A DNA stretch of 64,000 nucleotides from JACKII01 sp965202745 (GTDB taxonomy: Bacteria; Pseudomonadota; Alphaproteobacteria; Bin95). Within the stretch, counting starts at the first letter, position 1, and every line of letters starts with the position of its first letter. Position numbers and translations under genes: made by a program. Positions 25,076-34,494 of this stretch are shown piece by piece. The DNA lies in NCBI GenBank assembly GCA_965202745.1, contig CBDBCB010000022.1:124001-188000 (forward strand), in the 5' to 3' direction. The notes under the pieces were generated by a model. That model saw only the letters and a program-made list of their open reading frames with translations. It had not been told where the DNA came from and searched no databases.

Positions 25076-26302
25076 ATGATTAGAGAAAAAATACAGAGTG
25101 TGAACGGTCGCCAATATGCTTGGCCCACCCGTCCATGTGCCGTGCTTTGTGTCGATGGATTCGACATGGCCTATATCGACTCAGCAATCGAGGCTGGCCG
25201 CGCACCGTGCCTGGCAGGGCTGCGGGAGGCCGGGCAGTTGCAGCCCGCCAAGGGTGCGATGCCCAGTTTCACCAACCCGAACAATCTCTCCATCGTCACC
25301 GGCCGCCCGCCATCCGTGCATGGCATCGCAGGCAACTTTTTCCTGGATCCTGCCAGCGGCAAGCCGGTGATGATGAACGATCCACAATTTCTGCGCGCGC
25401 CCTCCATCCTGGCGGCTTTCAGCGAAGCGGGGGCGAAAGTCGTGGTGGTGACCGCAAAAGACAAGCTACGCCGCCTGCTGGGCCATGGTTTGGACATGGC
25501 CACGTCCATTTGCTTCTCAACGGAATTTGCGGACAAAGTTACCGTTGAAGAGAACGGTATCGCCAAAGCCCCCATCCCGTTCGACGTGCCGAGCGTTTAC
25601 TCTGCAGAAGTCAGCCAGGCGGTTTTTGCGGCTGGCTTGGCGCTGCTGAAGAGCGAGGTGCCGGACCTCCTCTATCTCTCAACCACCGACTACATCCAGC
25701 ACCTGCACGGGCCGAATGACGAGATTGCCTTGGCCTTTACCGAAATGGTGGATGGTTACCTGACCGAGCTAATCGACGCTGGCACCGACGTCATTCTGAC
25801 CGCCGATCATGGCATGAATGGAAAAGCATTGGCTGATGGCAAGCCAAACGTCGCCTACATCCAAAGCTTCCTGGACCGTTTCGCACCAGGGGCGCAGGTG
25901 ATCCTGCCGATCACCGATCCCTATGTCGTGCATCATGGCGCTCTGGGCAGCTTTGCCACGGTCTATGTCGCGCCGGGCGATGACCCGGAAGCAGTGGCGG
26001 ATGTGCTGCGCGATCTACCTGCGGTGGAACTAGTCATCAATGCTGATGAAGCGGTGACGGTTATGGAGCTGCCACGGGACAGAATCGGCGACCTATGTGT
26101 ACTCGCCAAACCCGACGCCGTGCTGGGCACGCGGGAGGATGAGCACGATCTCTCTGAATTGCGCGCGCCATTGCGCAGTCATGGCGGCCTACATGAGCAA
26201 GGGGTTCCGTTTGCCGTGTCCCGCCCGGTTGGGGAATGGCCCGACAAGCTTCGCAATTTTGACGCCTTTGATGTGCTTTTGAATCGGATAGACACTCCCT
26301 AA
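25076..26302 (+). CDS. phnA: Phosphonoacetate hydrolase
   Basis: PhnA cleaves the C-P bond of phosphonoacetate, giving acetate and phosphate. This 408-residue member of the alkaline phosphatase superfamily has VLCVDGFDMAYIDSAIEAG (first metal Asp), the nucleophile Thr in MPSFTNPNNLSIVTGRPP, LSTTDYIQHLHGP (Asp and His ligands), LTADHGMNGKA (Asp-His) and SHGGLHEQGVPF (last His). All metal ligands of the family are present and the length matches characterised enzymes. An AGGA site sits 6 bases before the ATG. The 289-bp upstream gap (24787-25075) presumably holds its promoter; I see no other gene there. A second superfamily member follows 22 bp downstream. Confidence 0.9.
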   Translation: MIREKIQSVNGRQYAWPTRPCAVLCVDGFDMAYIDSAIEAGRAPCLAGLREAGQLQPAKGAMPSFTNPNNLSIVTGRPPSVHGIAGNFFLDPASGKPVMMNDPQFLRAPSILAAFSEAGAKVVVVTAKDKLRRLLGHGLDMATSICFSTEFADKVTVEENGIAKAPIPFDVPSVYSAEVSQAVFAAGLALLKSEVPDLLYLSTTDYIQHLHGPNDEIALAFTEMVDGYLTELIDAGTDVILTADHGMNGKALADGKPNVAYIQSFLDRFAPGAQVILPITDPYVVHHGALGSFATVYVAPGDDPEAVADVLRDLPAVELVINADEAVTVMELPRDRIGDLCVLAKPDAVLGTREDEHDLSELRAPLRSHGGLHEQGVPFAVSRPVGEWPDKLRNFDAFDVLLNRIDTP

Positions 26303-26324
26303 TCCAACGGCGAGGAGCAGGAAC

Positions 26325-27575
26325 ATGCGGCGCGCAGTATTAATGGTATGCGATGGGCTTTCCCGTGAATGGGTCTCGCCGGAGCGCACGCCGAACATTT
26401 GGGCCCTGAAGCAGCGCAGCCTTTGGGCAACGGATCACCGTGCCGTATTTCCCAGCGTTACACGGGCCTCCGCCGCGGCGGTCGCAACCGGCCACACGCC
26501 CGGCAATCATGGCCTGCATGGCAACCGCATGTGCTTTCTGGTTGATGGCAAGCTGGAGGTCAGGGATGCGGGCTTGCCGGACTTCCGGGAGCACATGCGC
26601 CGCGCGACTGGCCGCACGCTGCACGTGCCCACTATGGCGGAGCGCCTTGGTGGTGACTGCATCGCTTTCTCCAACGTCTCACCAGGCGCGGCCTATTTCC
26701 TGGACCCCGATCATCACGGCTGGGTTTATCACCGGGCGGGCTGCTTTGGCCCTGGCGGCGAGGCAATCACCGGCGCAGACGCACTTACCGTTCCGTCAGA
26801 GCCAGACGGTGACCGCGCCATGGTCGAACGCTTTCAAACGGAAGTACTTGCAGAGCGCCGGCCGAAACTGGCTATCTGCTGGCAATGCTCCCCCGACAAG
26901 ACTGGTCACGGCGCGCCATTGCTGGGGCCGGAGCATCTGGAGGCCATGGCAGCCGCAGACCGGCACGTGGGCATGGTGGCGCAGACAGTGGCGCAGCTTC
27001 ACACCGCTGGGGATGAGGTGCTGTTCCTGGTCTGCTCCGATCATGGCATGGAAAGCATTGGCCCGCAGGTGCACGTCGCAGAACGGCTAGTGCAGGCCGG
27101 CCTGAAAGCATTGCTGGAAAGTGGCGAAGTGGCCGTCGCCTGCCAGGGCACCAGCGCTCTGATCTATATCGCACCGGGCCATGAAGGCTGCATCCCGGCG
27201 CTACGTGAATACTTGAGTGCCGCTGAATGGGTTGGCCAGGTTATGGAAGGTGGAGCGCTCGATGCGCTGGGCGCACGCCGGGACTACGGCCTGACCTTTG
27301 CCGTCGACATGGCCTATGTGGACCGGGACAACGGGCACGGCGTCGCCGGGCAGCGCTATGAGGCTATCGACGGCGGCGAAGGTGACGCCGCGGGCGGTTG
27401 TGCCCAGCATGGCGGTATCGGCCCCAGGGAAACCGCTCCTTTTCTGGTGATGGACGATGCCAGTGGTGCCGCGCGCGAAACCGGTGGCCCCACCAGTCTT
27501 ACCCATATCGCACCGACGGTTCTGGCATTCCTCGCCGTAGATGCGCCAGACCTGCCCTCACCCTCACTCCTTTAA
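26325..27575 (+). CDS. Alkaline phosphatase superfamily hydrolase (nucleotide pyrophosphatase/phosphodiesterase type)
   Basis: The 416-residue protein keeps the two-metal core: VLMVCDGLSREWV (Asp), FPSVTRASAAAVATGHTPGNHG (nucleophile Thr), SPDKTGHGAPLLG (Asp-His), LVCSDHGMES (Asp-His) and CAQHGGIGPRETAPFLV (late His). It is a paralogue of PhnA next door but differs enough that phosphonoacetate is unlikely to be its substrate. The tight spacing and same strand suggest one operon with phnA for use of organophosphorus compounds. It could be a phosphonate or phosphodiester hydrolase. Confidence 0.82.
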   Translation: MRRAVLMVCDGLSREWVSPERTPNIWALKQRSLWATDHRAVFPSVTRASAAAVATGHTPGNHGLHGNRMCFLVDGKLEVRDAGLPDFREHMRRATGRTLHVPTMAERLGGDCIAFSNVSPGAAYFLDPDHHGWVYHRAGCFGPGGEAITGADALTVPSEPDGDRAMVERFQTEVLAERRPKLAICWQCSPDKTGHGAPLLGPEHLEAMAAADRHVGMVAQTVAQLHTAGDEVLFLVCSDHGMESIGPQVHVAERLVQAGLKALLESGEVAVACQGTSALIYIAPGHEGCIPALREYLSAAEWVGQVMEGGALDALGARRDYGLTFAVDMAYVDRDNGHGVAGQRYEAIDGGEGDAAGGCAQHGGIGPRETAPFLVMDDASGAARETGGPTSLTHIAPTVLAFLAVDAPDLPSPSLL

Positions 27576-28305
27576 AGACGGATTACCGGGCGCCGCAAAC
27601 AGGCTGACCGGGACAAGGTCGTGGGCGTGGATAAACGACCGTTGCCACCCGATGCAGGGGGCGCTGCGTGGCTATCTGATCGTCTACTTCCTGCCGTTGG
27701 TATAACCCAAGCGCTCCGGCAGTAAGTCAGCGGTGCCCAATCCGTTCGCCGCCAAATCCCCTGGCAATTCAGCTTGCAGCGCCGCGGCGCATGCCGCCCG
27801 GCCCAGTGCCTCCGACATCATGATGCCGAAGCCGCCCAGGCCCGCAAGCCAGATAAATGAAGGCTCGACAGGGTCCGGTCCTGCGGCTGGCATTTTGTCC
27901 GGCAGAAAGCTACGCAAACCAGCCCAGCGGTGGGTGATACGGCGCACCTTAAGGGTCGTCGCCTGCTCGACACGCTCTGCCGCCAATGCAACGTCCAGCT
28001 CTTCTGGCTGGGCATCGACCGGTGGTGTATCGGTCTCGTCGGCAGGCGATACCAACACCCGGCCTGCTTCCGGCTTGAAATAGAATTCCTCGGTCGCGTC
28101 GATCACCATGGGCCAGTGCGGCAGGCCTTCCATCATCTCCGCGGGCGGATCGAAAGTGATACAGGTCCGCCGCTTTGGTGCGAGGCCTAATAGCTTCAAT
28201 CCTGCGAGCTTGGCGACTTCATCCGCCCAAGCCCCAGCGGCATTTACCACCACGCCGGCAGAGAATTCACCGGCAGACGTTTCTACCTGCCACACTGAGC
28301 CTACT

Positions 28306-29365
28306 TGTTCCATCCCGGCTGATCGGATAGCCCTCGTCGCTCTGCGTTTTTCATGGCACGCTGTGTTTTGACCGAGGCGCGGGATGGGAGAGCGACATGG
28401 TGATCAAGCTTCACAGTCAGGCGACGACGCCACCGAAGATCAGGGCGGCCATACAGGCCAGTGACGACCCTGCGTGGGTTCTTGCCGAGCGTCACGGGAC
28501 CACGGAACAGACCGTATGGAAATGGTGCCAGCGTGCCAGCGTGGAGGATCGCAGCCACACGCCCCATCGCCTTCAGACGACGTTGACGCCAGCGCAGGAA
28601 GCTGTCGCCGTGGCCCTCCGCAAGACGCTTTTGGTCTCGCTGGATGATCTGCTGGCGGTGGTGCGCGAGTTCTTGAACCCGAAGGCCTCCCGCTCTGGCC
28701 TTGACCGCTGCTTGCGTCGGCATGGCGTGGGGGCCCTGCGCGCCCTGAAAGCAGCATCGCCCCGGCCAAAGCACAGCGCCTTCAAAGCCTATGAACCCGG
28801 TTCCATCCCCATCGACCTGAAATACCTGCCACCGATGGCAGATGAGAGCCGCCGCCGTTCCCTCTTCGTGGCCATCGACAGGGCAACGCGTTGGGTTGTT
28901 GTCAGGGTCTACAACAGCAAGACAGCGGCCAATGCCCGGCGCTTCCTGCGCGCCCTGGAGCGCGCCTGCCCGATGCGGATCCGCCCCATACTCCCGGATA
29001 ATGGAAAAGAGTTCACGGATCGCCTCTTCGGTCTGCGCCAGCGCGCCGCAACAGGCGCGCATGAATGCGACACGCTGGGGGCGCCGCCCTCGATATCGAT
29101 CATCGCCTGACGCCGCCTAGGTCACCTCAGACCAACGGTATGGTCGAACGGCTCAATGGCCGCATCGAAGAGGTTCTGCAGAGCCATCCCTTCCGATCCG
29201 GCGAGGTTCTGGAAGCCACGCTGCTTCGCTATGTCTGGCTTTACACCCAGCCGCTGCTGCAATCAGCCCTGGGCAGCAAGACGCCCTTGCAGGCAATGAA
29301 GGGATGGCGAAAACTCAAACTAGAGCTGGTCAGGAAACAGCCATATTACCTTCCAGGATGGGACA
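28306..29365 (+). mobile_element. IS481-family element, copy B, with 3-bp duplication
   Basis: The 1060-bp copy is nearly identical to copy A at 12634, in opposite orientation. Ends are TGTTCCATCC (28306) and the complement of TGTCCCATCC (29365). ACT flanks both sides (28303-28305, 29366-29368). Excision on paper restores the frame of the host FAD oxidoreductase, so both ends are exact and the insertion is a simple one. Confidence 0.9.
28397..29365 (+). pseudogene. IS481-family transposase, copy B, frameshifted late
   Basis: The first frame (28397-29110) is open from the start MVIKLHSQATTPPKIRAAIQ through the helix-turn-helix and two catalytic aspartates (VAIDRATRW, ILPDNGKEFTDRL). It then shifts near 29083, where CTGGGGGCGCC replaces CTGGGCGCC of copy A (two extra G). 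The final part with SPQTNGMVERLNGRIEEV is in a second frame that runs past the element into the host gene. The A-run deletion of copy A is absent here. Confidence 0.88.
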
Positions 29366-29919
29366 ACTACCCGTGTCAGCTTTTGCAGGCGGGCATGGCA
29401 CACCAGCTTGCCACCCGCCCGCGCAAAACCGCGCAAGAAGCCCTGGTGAAGCGCGTTGACGTCAATGTCCCGGGCGGCGGGCACCAGATAGGCCCCTGTA
29501 TAATAGTCGGGCCGCAATGCTGGGCTGAAGCGGCAAGCGTCGGCAATGCTGACCCGTTCCGCAATGCCATCTGCCAGCTGTTCCGGCGTGAACTGGGCAT
29601 CCAGGGCGGCTTTCTGGTCATCGCGGCCGGTGATCAACAGGCCCCTGGGCGTCAGCAGCGGTGCGTCGGCAAAGCTATCAGGCGGGTCGAACAGCAAGCC
29701 ACCACTCGCCGCTGCAAGGCCCCGGATCACGGGGTTCTTGTACCGCTCCGAATATAGCGCGGCCGAGCGCCCGGTGGTGTGGTAGCCGGGATGGCTTTCC
29801 GCCTCCAGCAGCAGCACTCTACCGTGTGCCGCCAACCGGCAAGCAGCCGACGCTCCGGCGATACCGCCTCCGATAACGATGAAATCCGCGGTTTCCGCCA
29901 TGAACTCACTCCAACACTA

Positions 29920-32900
29920 TTACTCAGCCGGTTGGGCTGCCAGTTCCTGGCTCCGGGCGAGACGCCTGCGCTCCAGCGGTCCGACTAGCACCGCCATCAA
30001 GGGCGGCACGATCAGCAGGGTCAACAGTGCCGACAGCGCCAGCCCTCCCAACACCACACTGCCCAGGCCCCGGTAAAGCTCTGACCCGGCACCGGGGAAC
30101 ATCACCAGCGGTAACATGCCGAAGACACTGGTCAGGGTGGACATGAAAATCGGGCGGATGCGGTTGCGCGTGGCTTCCAGGATACCATCCGTAACCGCCA
30201 TGCCTTCGTTCCGTACATGGTGAAGCGACTGATGTACCAGCAAGATGGCATTATTTACCACGATGCCGATCAGGATGATAAAGCCGAGCAGTGTCAACAT
30301 ATCCAGATTTTGCAGCGTGAACGTGTTCAGGATCGCCAGCCCGGCCACACCACCAGCAGCGGCCAACGGCACTGAGAGCAAAATAACCAGCGGATAAATA
30401 AAGCTCTCGAACAGCACGGCCATCACCAGGAACACAATCACCGTCGCCATGATCAGGTCGACCGACATGTGATCCCAGGTCTTGGTCAACTCATTCGCCG
30501 AGCCCCGCATGTTGAATTTGATGCCTGGTGGCAGCCCCTCCGCCTGCAACTTCGCAATCACCTCGCCCCGCAGCATATCCATAGCCTGCTCCAGCGGCAT
30601 GTCCTCGCGAGGGCTGATTTGCAGGGTGATCGTCCGGGTGCGTTCCTTATGCCTGATTTGGGTCGGCCCACTGGTAACATCGATTTGCGCCAGTTCATTT
30701 GCTGGCAGGATCATGCCGTCGCCAGTCACAACCGGCAGGAAGTTGATCCCCTGTGTCTGCAATATCTCCTCGGTCGGGCCACGCAGCACAAGATCGGTGC
30801 GCCGGCCATCCACCGTCACTTCCGCCACGCGCAAACCGTCATTGTAGGCATCGACGGTTTGCGCAAGCTCTGTCGCGCTGACCTTGGCATCCGCGAGCCG
30901 TGAGCGGTTGGGCAGCAACCGGACTTCGGGCGCGCCGAGGGAAAGGTCCGGCAGGGGCCGCAATTGGTTGCCCTCACTGCGCGGCAGGATTTGGCCGACC
31001 AGGCCCGCAGCCATGGTTGCGACCTGAGATACTTCCTCCAGGTCAGGCCCTGAAACGTCGAAGCCGATGGACCGGGAACCGCCGATACCGCGCCCGAAGA
31101 TCGAGGCGTTGTGGAAGAAGCCGAACATACCTGGCTCGCTGAAAACTGGCCGTTGCAGCAGGGGTATCACGTCTTTAACCCGGGATTCGTCGGTCGCGCG
31201 GCCTAGAACCAGCGTCAGGCCCGGCAACGCCACAAAGTAAAAATCCTTCATTGTCGGCGTGCCGTCGGCGGTTTCCGCCGCGCCGGCATTCTCGCTTGCC
31301 CATAGTGGCCTTGTTTTGGCCTCCAGGCGGCCTGCGATTTCTGTGTTCGTCGCCAGATTATAGCCGGGCGGCGGAATCACGTAGCCGACGATCAGGTTCC
31401 GGCTGCCGGTGGGCAGATAATCAAGCTTGGGCACCAGCAGAGTGGCCGCCGTGGCCGCCGCGGTAATCAATGCAACCGAGCCGACCGCGACGCTCTTGCG
31501 GCGCAGCACCAGTCGCACATAACTCAGTACGGTGCGGACGAACCAGTTCGCAAACGGATCGATCAGCGGCAGCCGTATGGGTTTTTCATCCATGGGCCGG
31601 GTAAGCAGGTTCTGCGCCAGTGCCGGAATCATGGTGACGGCCACCACCAGCGACAGGCTCACCGACACCGAAATCGCCACAGCGATATCCCGGAACAACT
31701 GACCGACCTCCAGGTCCATCACTAACAGCGGAATGAAAACCATCACCGTTGTCAGCGCCGAGACGAGAATAGCGCCCCAAACCTGGTTCGCCCCCTCATA
31801 GGCCGCTTGTTTGGGGGAGTTCCCGGCTTCGCGCAGACGGTAGATATTTTCCAGAACGACGATGGCGGCATCGACCACCATACCGACCGCAAACGCGATA
31901 CCTGCCAGCGAAATCACGTTGATTGACCGCCCCAGCGCCGCCATGGCGACGAACGAGCCAATCACCGAGACGGGGATCGCGACAGAAACGATCAGCGTCG
32001 GCCACCATGAGCGCAGGAAGATCATCAGAATAATGGCAGCCAGTGCGCCGCCGATCAAGATGTTCTGCTGCACCAGATTGATCGCGGAACCAATGTAAAC
32101 GGTCTCGTCGTAGGTCTGGACGATGCGCAACCGCGCGCGGGGCAGGAAATCCCGGTTCAACTCGTCAATGGCTTCCCGGATGCCGTTCATCGTTTCAATC
32201 ACGTTGGCGCCGGTTTCCCTATAGACCGGCACACCGATGGCCTGATCACCCAGGCGGCGGATGCTGGCCCGCGGCTTGTTATAGCCAAAGCCGATATCCG
32301 CCACATCAGCGACCGTCACCCGGGCTATCCGCCCGGTGGCTGGGTCCCGCAACGAGCGAAGGACGACAGCGGCTACCTGCAGCGGCGTTGTCAATTCGCC
32401 TTCGGTCCGGACAACATAGGTCCGCTTGCCTTCATCCACATCGCCGGCCGACATCGAGGTATTGGCTGCCCGCAAGGCCCGCACAATCTCGCCGATTGTC
32501 AGACTGTAATGCGCCATGCGGTCCGGCTTGACCGTAACCTGCAGTTGCCGTTCTGCACCGCCATAAAGCCGCGTTGCGCCGACACCTGGCACGCGTTCCA
32601 ACCGGTCGACAACCGTGTCTTCAATAAAATCGCGGAAAGTATGGATCGGCTCGTTATTGCCTGCCGACCGTGTGATGATGAACCAGCCGATCGCATTGTC
32701 TTCGGACGATGCTGTGCGCAGCGTGGGCTCATCCACCTCCTCCGGATAGCCATTCACCCGGTCCAGCCGGTTGGAGACCAGCAACAGGGCTTTATCCATG
32801 TTTTGGCCGACTCGGAAATTGAGATAGACGCGGGCGCGGCCAGTCTCGGCGCTGCTCTCGATCTCCTCCAACCCCTCTAAACCACGGAAGGCTTCTTCCT

Positions 32901-33099
32901 GACGATTGACGATTTCGCGCTCGACTTCAGCTGGGGTTACCCCACCCCACTGTGTTTCCACGGTTATTTGCGGCTTCTGGACATCCGGTATCAGTTGGAT
33001 CGGAATCGTCTGCAGCGCGACGCCCCCGAACAGGACGATCAGAATAACCCCAGCGATGACCGCAATTGGCCGTTCGATGGCCTGCCTGATCAAGTTCAC
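29920..33099 (-). CDS. RND family efflux transporter permease
   Basis: The 1059-residue inner-membrane protein is of the HAE1/AcrB-like RND type. It starts MNLIRQAIERPIAVIAGVIL (first transmembrane helix), has two large periplasmic loops, and in TM4 the stretch GIAFAVGMVVDAAIVVLENI with the proton-relay aspartates (VGMVVDAAIVV). The second half repeats the pattern (LLGFIILIGIVVNNAILLVHQ, TSVFGMLPLVMFPGAGSELYRG). It pumps drugs, solvents or metabolites out of the periplasm using the proton gradient. Its ATG overlaps the adaptor stop (ATGA). No outer-membrane channel gene lies in the window. Confidence 0.93.
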   Translation of the reverse strand: MNLIRQAIERPIAVIAGVILIVLFGGVALQTIPIQLIPDVQKPQITVETQWGGVTPAEVEREIVNRQEEAFRGLEGLEEIESSAETGRARVYLNFRVGQNMDKALLLVSNRLDRVNGYPEEVDEPTLRTASSEDNAIGWFIITRSAGNNEPIHTFRDFIEDTVVDRLERVPGVGATRLYGGAERQLQVTVKPDRMAHYSLTIGEIVRALRAANTSMSAGDVDEGKRTYVVRTEGELTTPLQVAAVVLRSLRDPATGRIARVTVADVADIGFGYNKPRASIRRLGDQAIGVPVYRETGANVIETMNGIREAIDELNRDFLPRARLRIVQTYDETVYIGSAINLVQQNILIGGALAAIILMIFLRSWWPTLIVSVAIPVSVIGSFVAMAALGRSINVISLAGIAFAVGMVVDAAIVVLENIYRLREAGNSPKQAAYEGANQVWGAILVSALTTVMVFIPLLVMDLEVGQLFRDIAVAISVSVSLSLVVAVTMIPALAQNLLTRPMDEKPIRLPLIDPFANWFVRTVLSYVRLVLRRKSVAVGSVALITAAATAATLLVPKLDYLPTGSRNLIVGYVIPPPGYNLATNTEIAGRLEAKTRPLWASENAGAAETADGTPTMKDFYFVALPGLTLVLGRATDESRVKDVIPLLQRPVFSEPGMFGFFHNASIFGRGIGGSRSIGFDVSGPDLEEVSQVATMAAGLVGQILPRSEGNQLRPLPDLSLGAPEVRLLPNRSRLADAKVSATELAQTVDAYNDGLRVAEVTVDGRRTDLVLRGPTEEILQTQGINFLPVVTGDGMILPANELAQIDVTSGPTQIRHKERTRTITLQISPREDMPLEQAMDMLRGEVIAKLQAEGLPPGIKFNMRGSANELTKTWDHMSVDLIMATVIVFLVMAVLFESFIYPLVILLSVPLAAAGGVAGLAILNTFTLQNLDMLTLLGFIILIGIVVNNAILLVHQSLHHVRNEGMAVTDGILEATRNRIRPIFMSTLTSVFGMLPLVMFPGAGSELYRGLGSVVLGGLALSALLTLLIVPPLMAVLVGPLERRRLARSQELAAQPAE

Positions 33100-34337
33100 G
33101 AGCCGGACTCCTTCTCCGCGTCCGCAGGCTTGCCGTTCGCAGCGCCAGGGTTCTTGCCGCCGTCACTTCCAACGGGCGGTTTCATGCCCTTGTACTGCAC
33201 CGACTGGCCGGGCCTCAGCCGTTCATTGCCGCGCACGACGACAACCATGCCAGCAGTCAGGCCCTCGTCGACCACAAAGCGGTTGCCCGCCGACTCGCCG
33301 AGCGTCACCCACTTGCGCACCGCCTTGCCGTCTTCGACTGCATAAACCACGGTGCCGCCCTGCTGAACGACGGCGTCTTTATGGACAGTAACGACATCAC
33401 GGGGCTTTCCGACGGGAATACGCACGGTCACGGCTGCCTCTGCCGCAGCGCCAACCTCAGCCGGGTTGAAGGTCGGGATGAAACGAACGGCACGGGTGCG
33501 GGACAGGGTGTTTTCCTGCGGGATAATCGCCCGAACCTCAGCGGTGAGCCCTTCCTTGCCGTCCATCAGCACCACCATGCTCATGCCCTTTTTGAGGCTC
33601 TCAATACGGGAAGCAGGCACGTCAGCTTCAATTTCCAGGCTTTGATGATCCACCAGATCAACGACCGGATCACCGTCCCGCAGGTATGCACCTGCCTGGG
33701 TATGACGCTGGGTCACCACTCCGGAGAATGGGGCGACAACGATGGACTTTGCCAAGTCGATCTCAGCCAACGCCAGTTCCGCCCGGGCGGTTGCCAATTG
33801 CGCCTGGGCTTCGGCGATCAAGGATTTGGTGCTGACAACCTCACTAACCTGGTCGTCATAGCGCGCTTTGCTGAAAGCGGCCGACCGCCGCAGACGCTGC
33901 ATGCGTACCAATTTTTGGGTGGCTTGCAGGTGCCGGGCTTCCGCGCCTTCCACCTGGGCTGTGCGGTGTTGAACCTCCGCCCGCCGCCGCTCGGTCTCTG
34001 CGCTCAAAAGGCCAGTATCGAGGGAGGCCAGGGGGTCGCCTTCCCGCACTTCATCGCCCACGAACACATGCATAGTCATAACGGCGCCGCGTGTCTGGGC
34101 AGCAACGGGACCCGCTTGTTGCGCAACAAAGCGCCCTTGCACTGGCTGAGTCTGACGCAATGGCTCCGAAACTACGCTGTCTATTTCGACAAGCGTTGCC
34201 CTGCCTTGTGCTGCAACCTGAAGGGGTAAAACGGTCGCTAACACAAGTAACAGAACAAGCAAAATTTCAGGCGATTGACGCGCGCTATTTCTGCGGTTGA
34301 TGCAAAAAGAGCGGCCTGCTTTGATGCGATTGAACAT
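33096..34337 (-). CDS. RND efflux periplasmic adaptor (membrane fusion protein)
   Basis: This HlyD/AcrA-type adaptor links the RND permease to an outer-membrane channel. After a signal/anchor helix (ILLVLLLVLATVLPLQVAAQ) come the barrel-sandwich block VHEY-like AGPVAAQTRGAVMTMHVFVGDEVREGDPLASLDT, a coiled-coil hairpin rich in Ala, Arg and Gln, SIVVAPFSGVVTQRHTQAGAYLRDGDPVVDLVD, and the beta-barrel end. An open frame reaches 34409, but the ATG at 34337 (MFNRIKAGRSF) puts the signal at the usual distance; the exact start is uncertain. It is the first gene of the pair and lies divergent from the deacetylase-like gene at 34495. Confidence 0.88.
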   Translation of the reverse strand: MFNRIKAGRSFCINRRNSARQSPEILLVLLLVLATVLPLQVAAQGRATLVEIDSVVSEPLRQTQPVQGRFVAQQAGPVAAQTRGAVMTMHVFVGDEVREGDPLASLDTGLLSAETERRRAEVQHRTAQVEGAEARHLQATQKLVRMQRLRRSAAFSKARYDDQVSEVVSTKSLIAEAQAQLATARAELALAEIDLAKSIVVAPFSGVVTQRHTQAGAYLRDGDPVVDLVDHQSLEIEADVPASRIESLKKGMSMVVLMDGKEGLTAEVRAIIPQENTLSRTRAVRFIPTFNPAEVGAAAEAAVTVRIPVGKPRDVVTVHKDAVVQQGGTVVYAVEDGKAVRKWVTLGESAGNRFVVDEGLTAGMVVVVRGNERLRPGQSVQYKGMKPPVGSDGGKNPGAANGKPADAEKESGS

Positions 34338-34494
34338 TCTCGCAGAAATCCCAGTGATTTGATGCAAACCGATGGTACCCATCCATTTGCTGAATCGAAC
34401 CACCAACATATTGAAAGAGTAAGCTGATTCACGAAGCGCTGGCTTCGCGCCTGTCCCATATATAGACTATTCTGGGAAAACATGAAGAATTCGA

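Larger units (their letters stand above)
27684..29901 (-). pseudogene. FAD-dependent oxidoreductase split by an IS481-type element
   Basis: The N-terminal half (29901-29366) starts MAETADFIVIGGGIAGASAA, an FAD-binding motif, then HTTGRSAALYSERYKNP and ends ...RLQKLTRV. The C-terminal half (28305-27684) resumes VGSVWQVETSAG and has VVNAAGAWADEVAKLAGL and FIWLAGLGGFGIMMSEALGR. Removing the IS (28306-29365) and one ACT copy restores a single 384-residue frame through LTRVVGSVWQVET. The protein is of the DAO/glycine-oxidase type and may oxidise an amine. It ends about 110 bp after the phosphatase-like gene, convergent with it, and may once have served the same organophosphorus module. Confidence 0.88.

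Noticed and set aside
12634..29365. Inversion between IS481 copies A and B
   Set aside because: Copy B has matching ACT repeats on both sides and its host gene rejoins in frame, so no exchange of flanks took place there.
33096..34409. Adaptor protein start at 34409
   Set aside because: It would put the signal helix about 50 residues inside; the start at 34337 fits better, though not proven.
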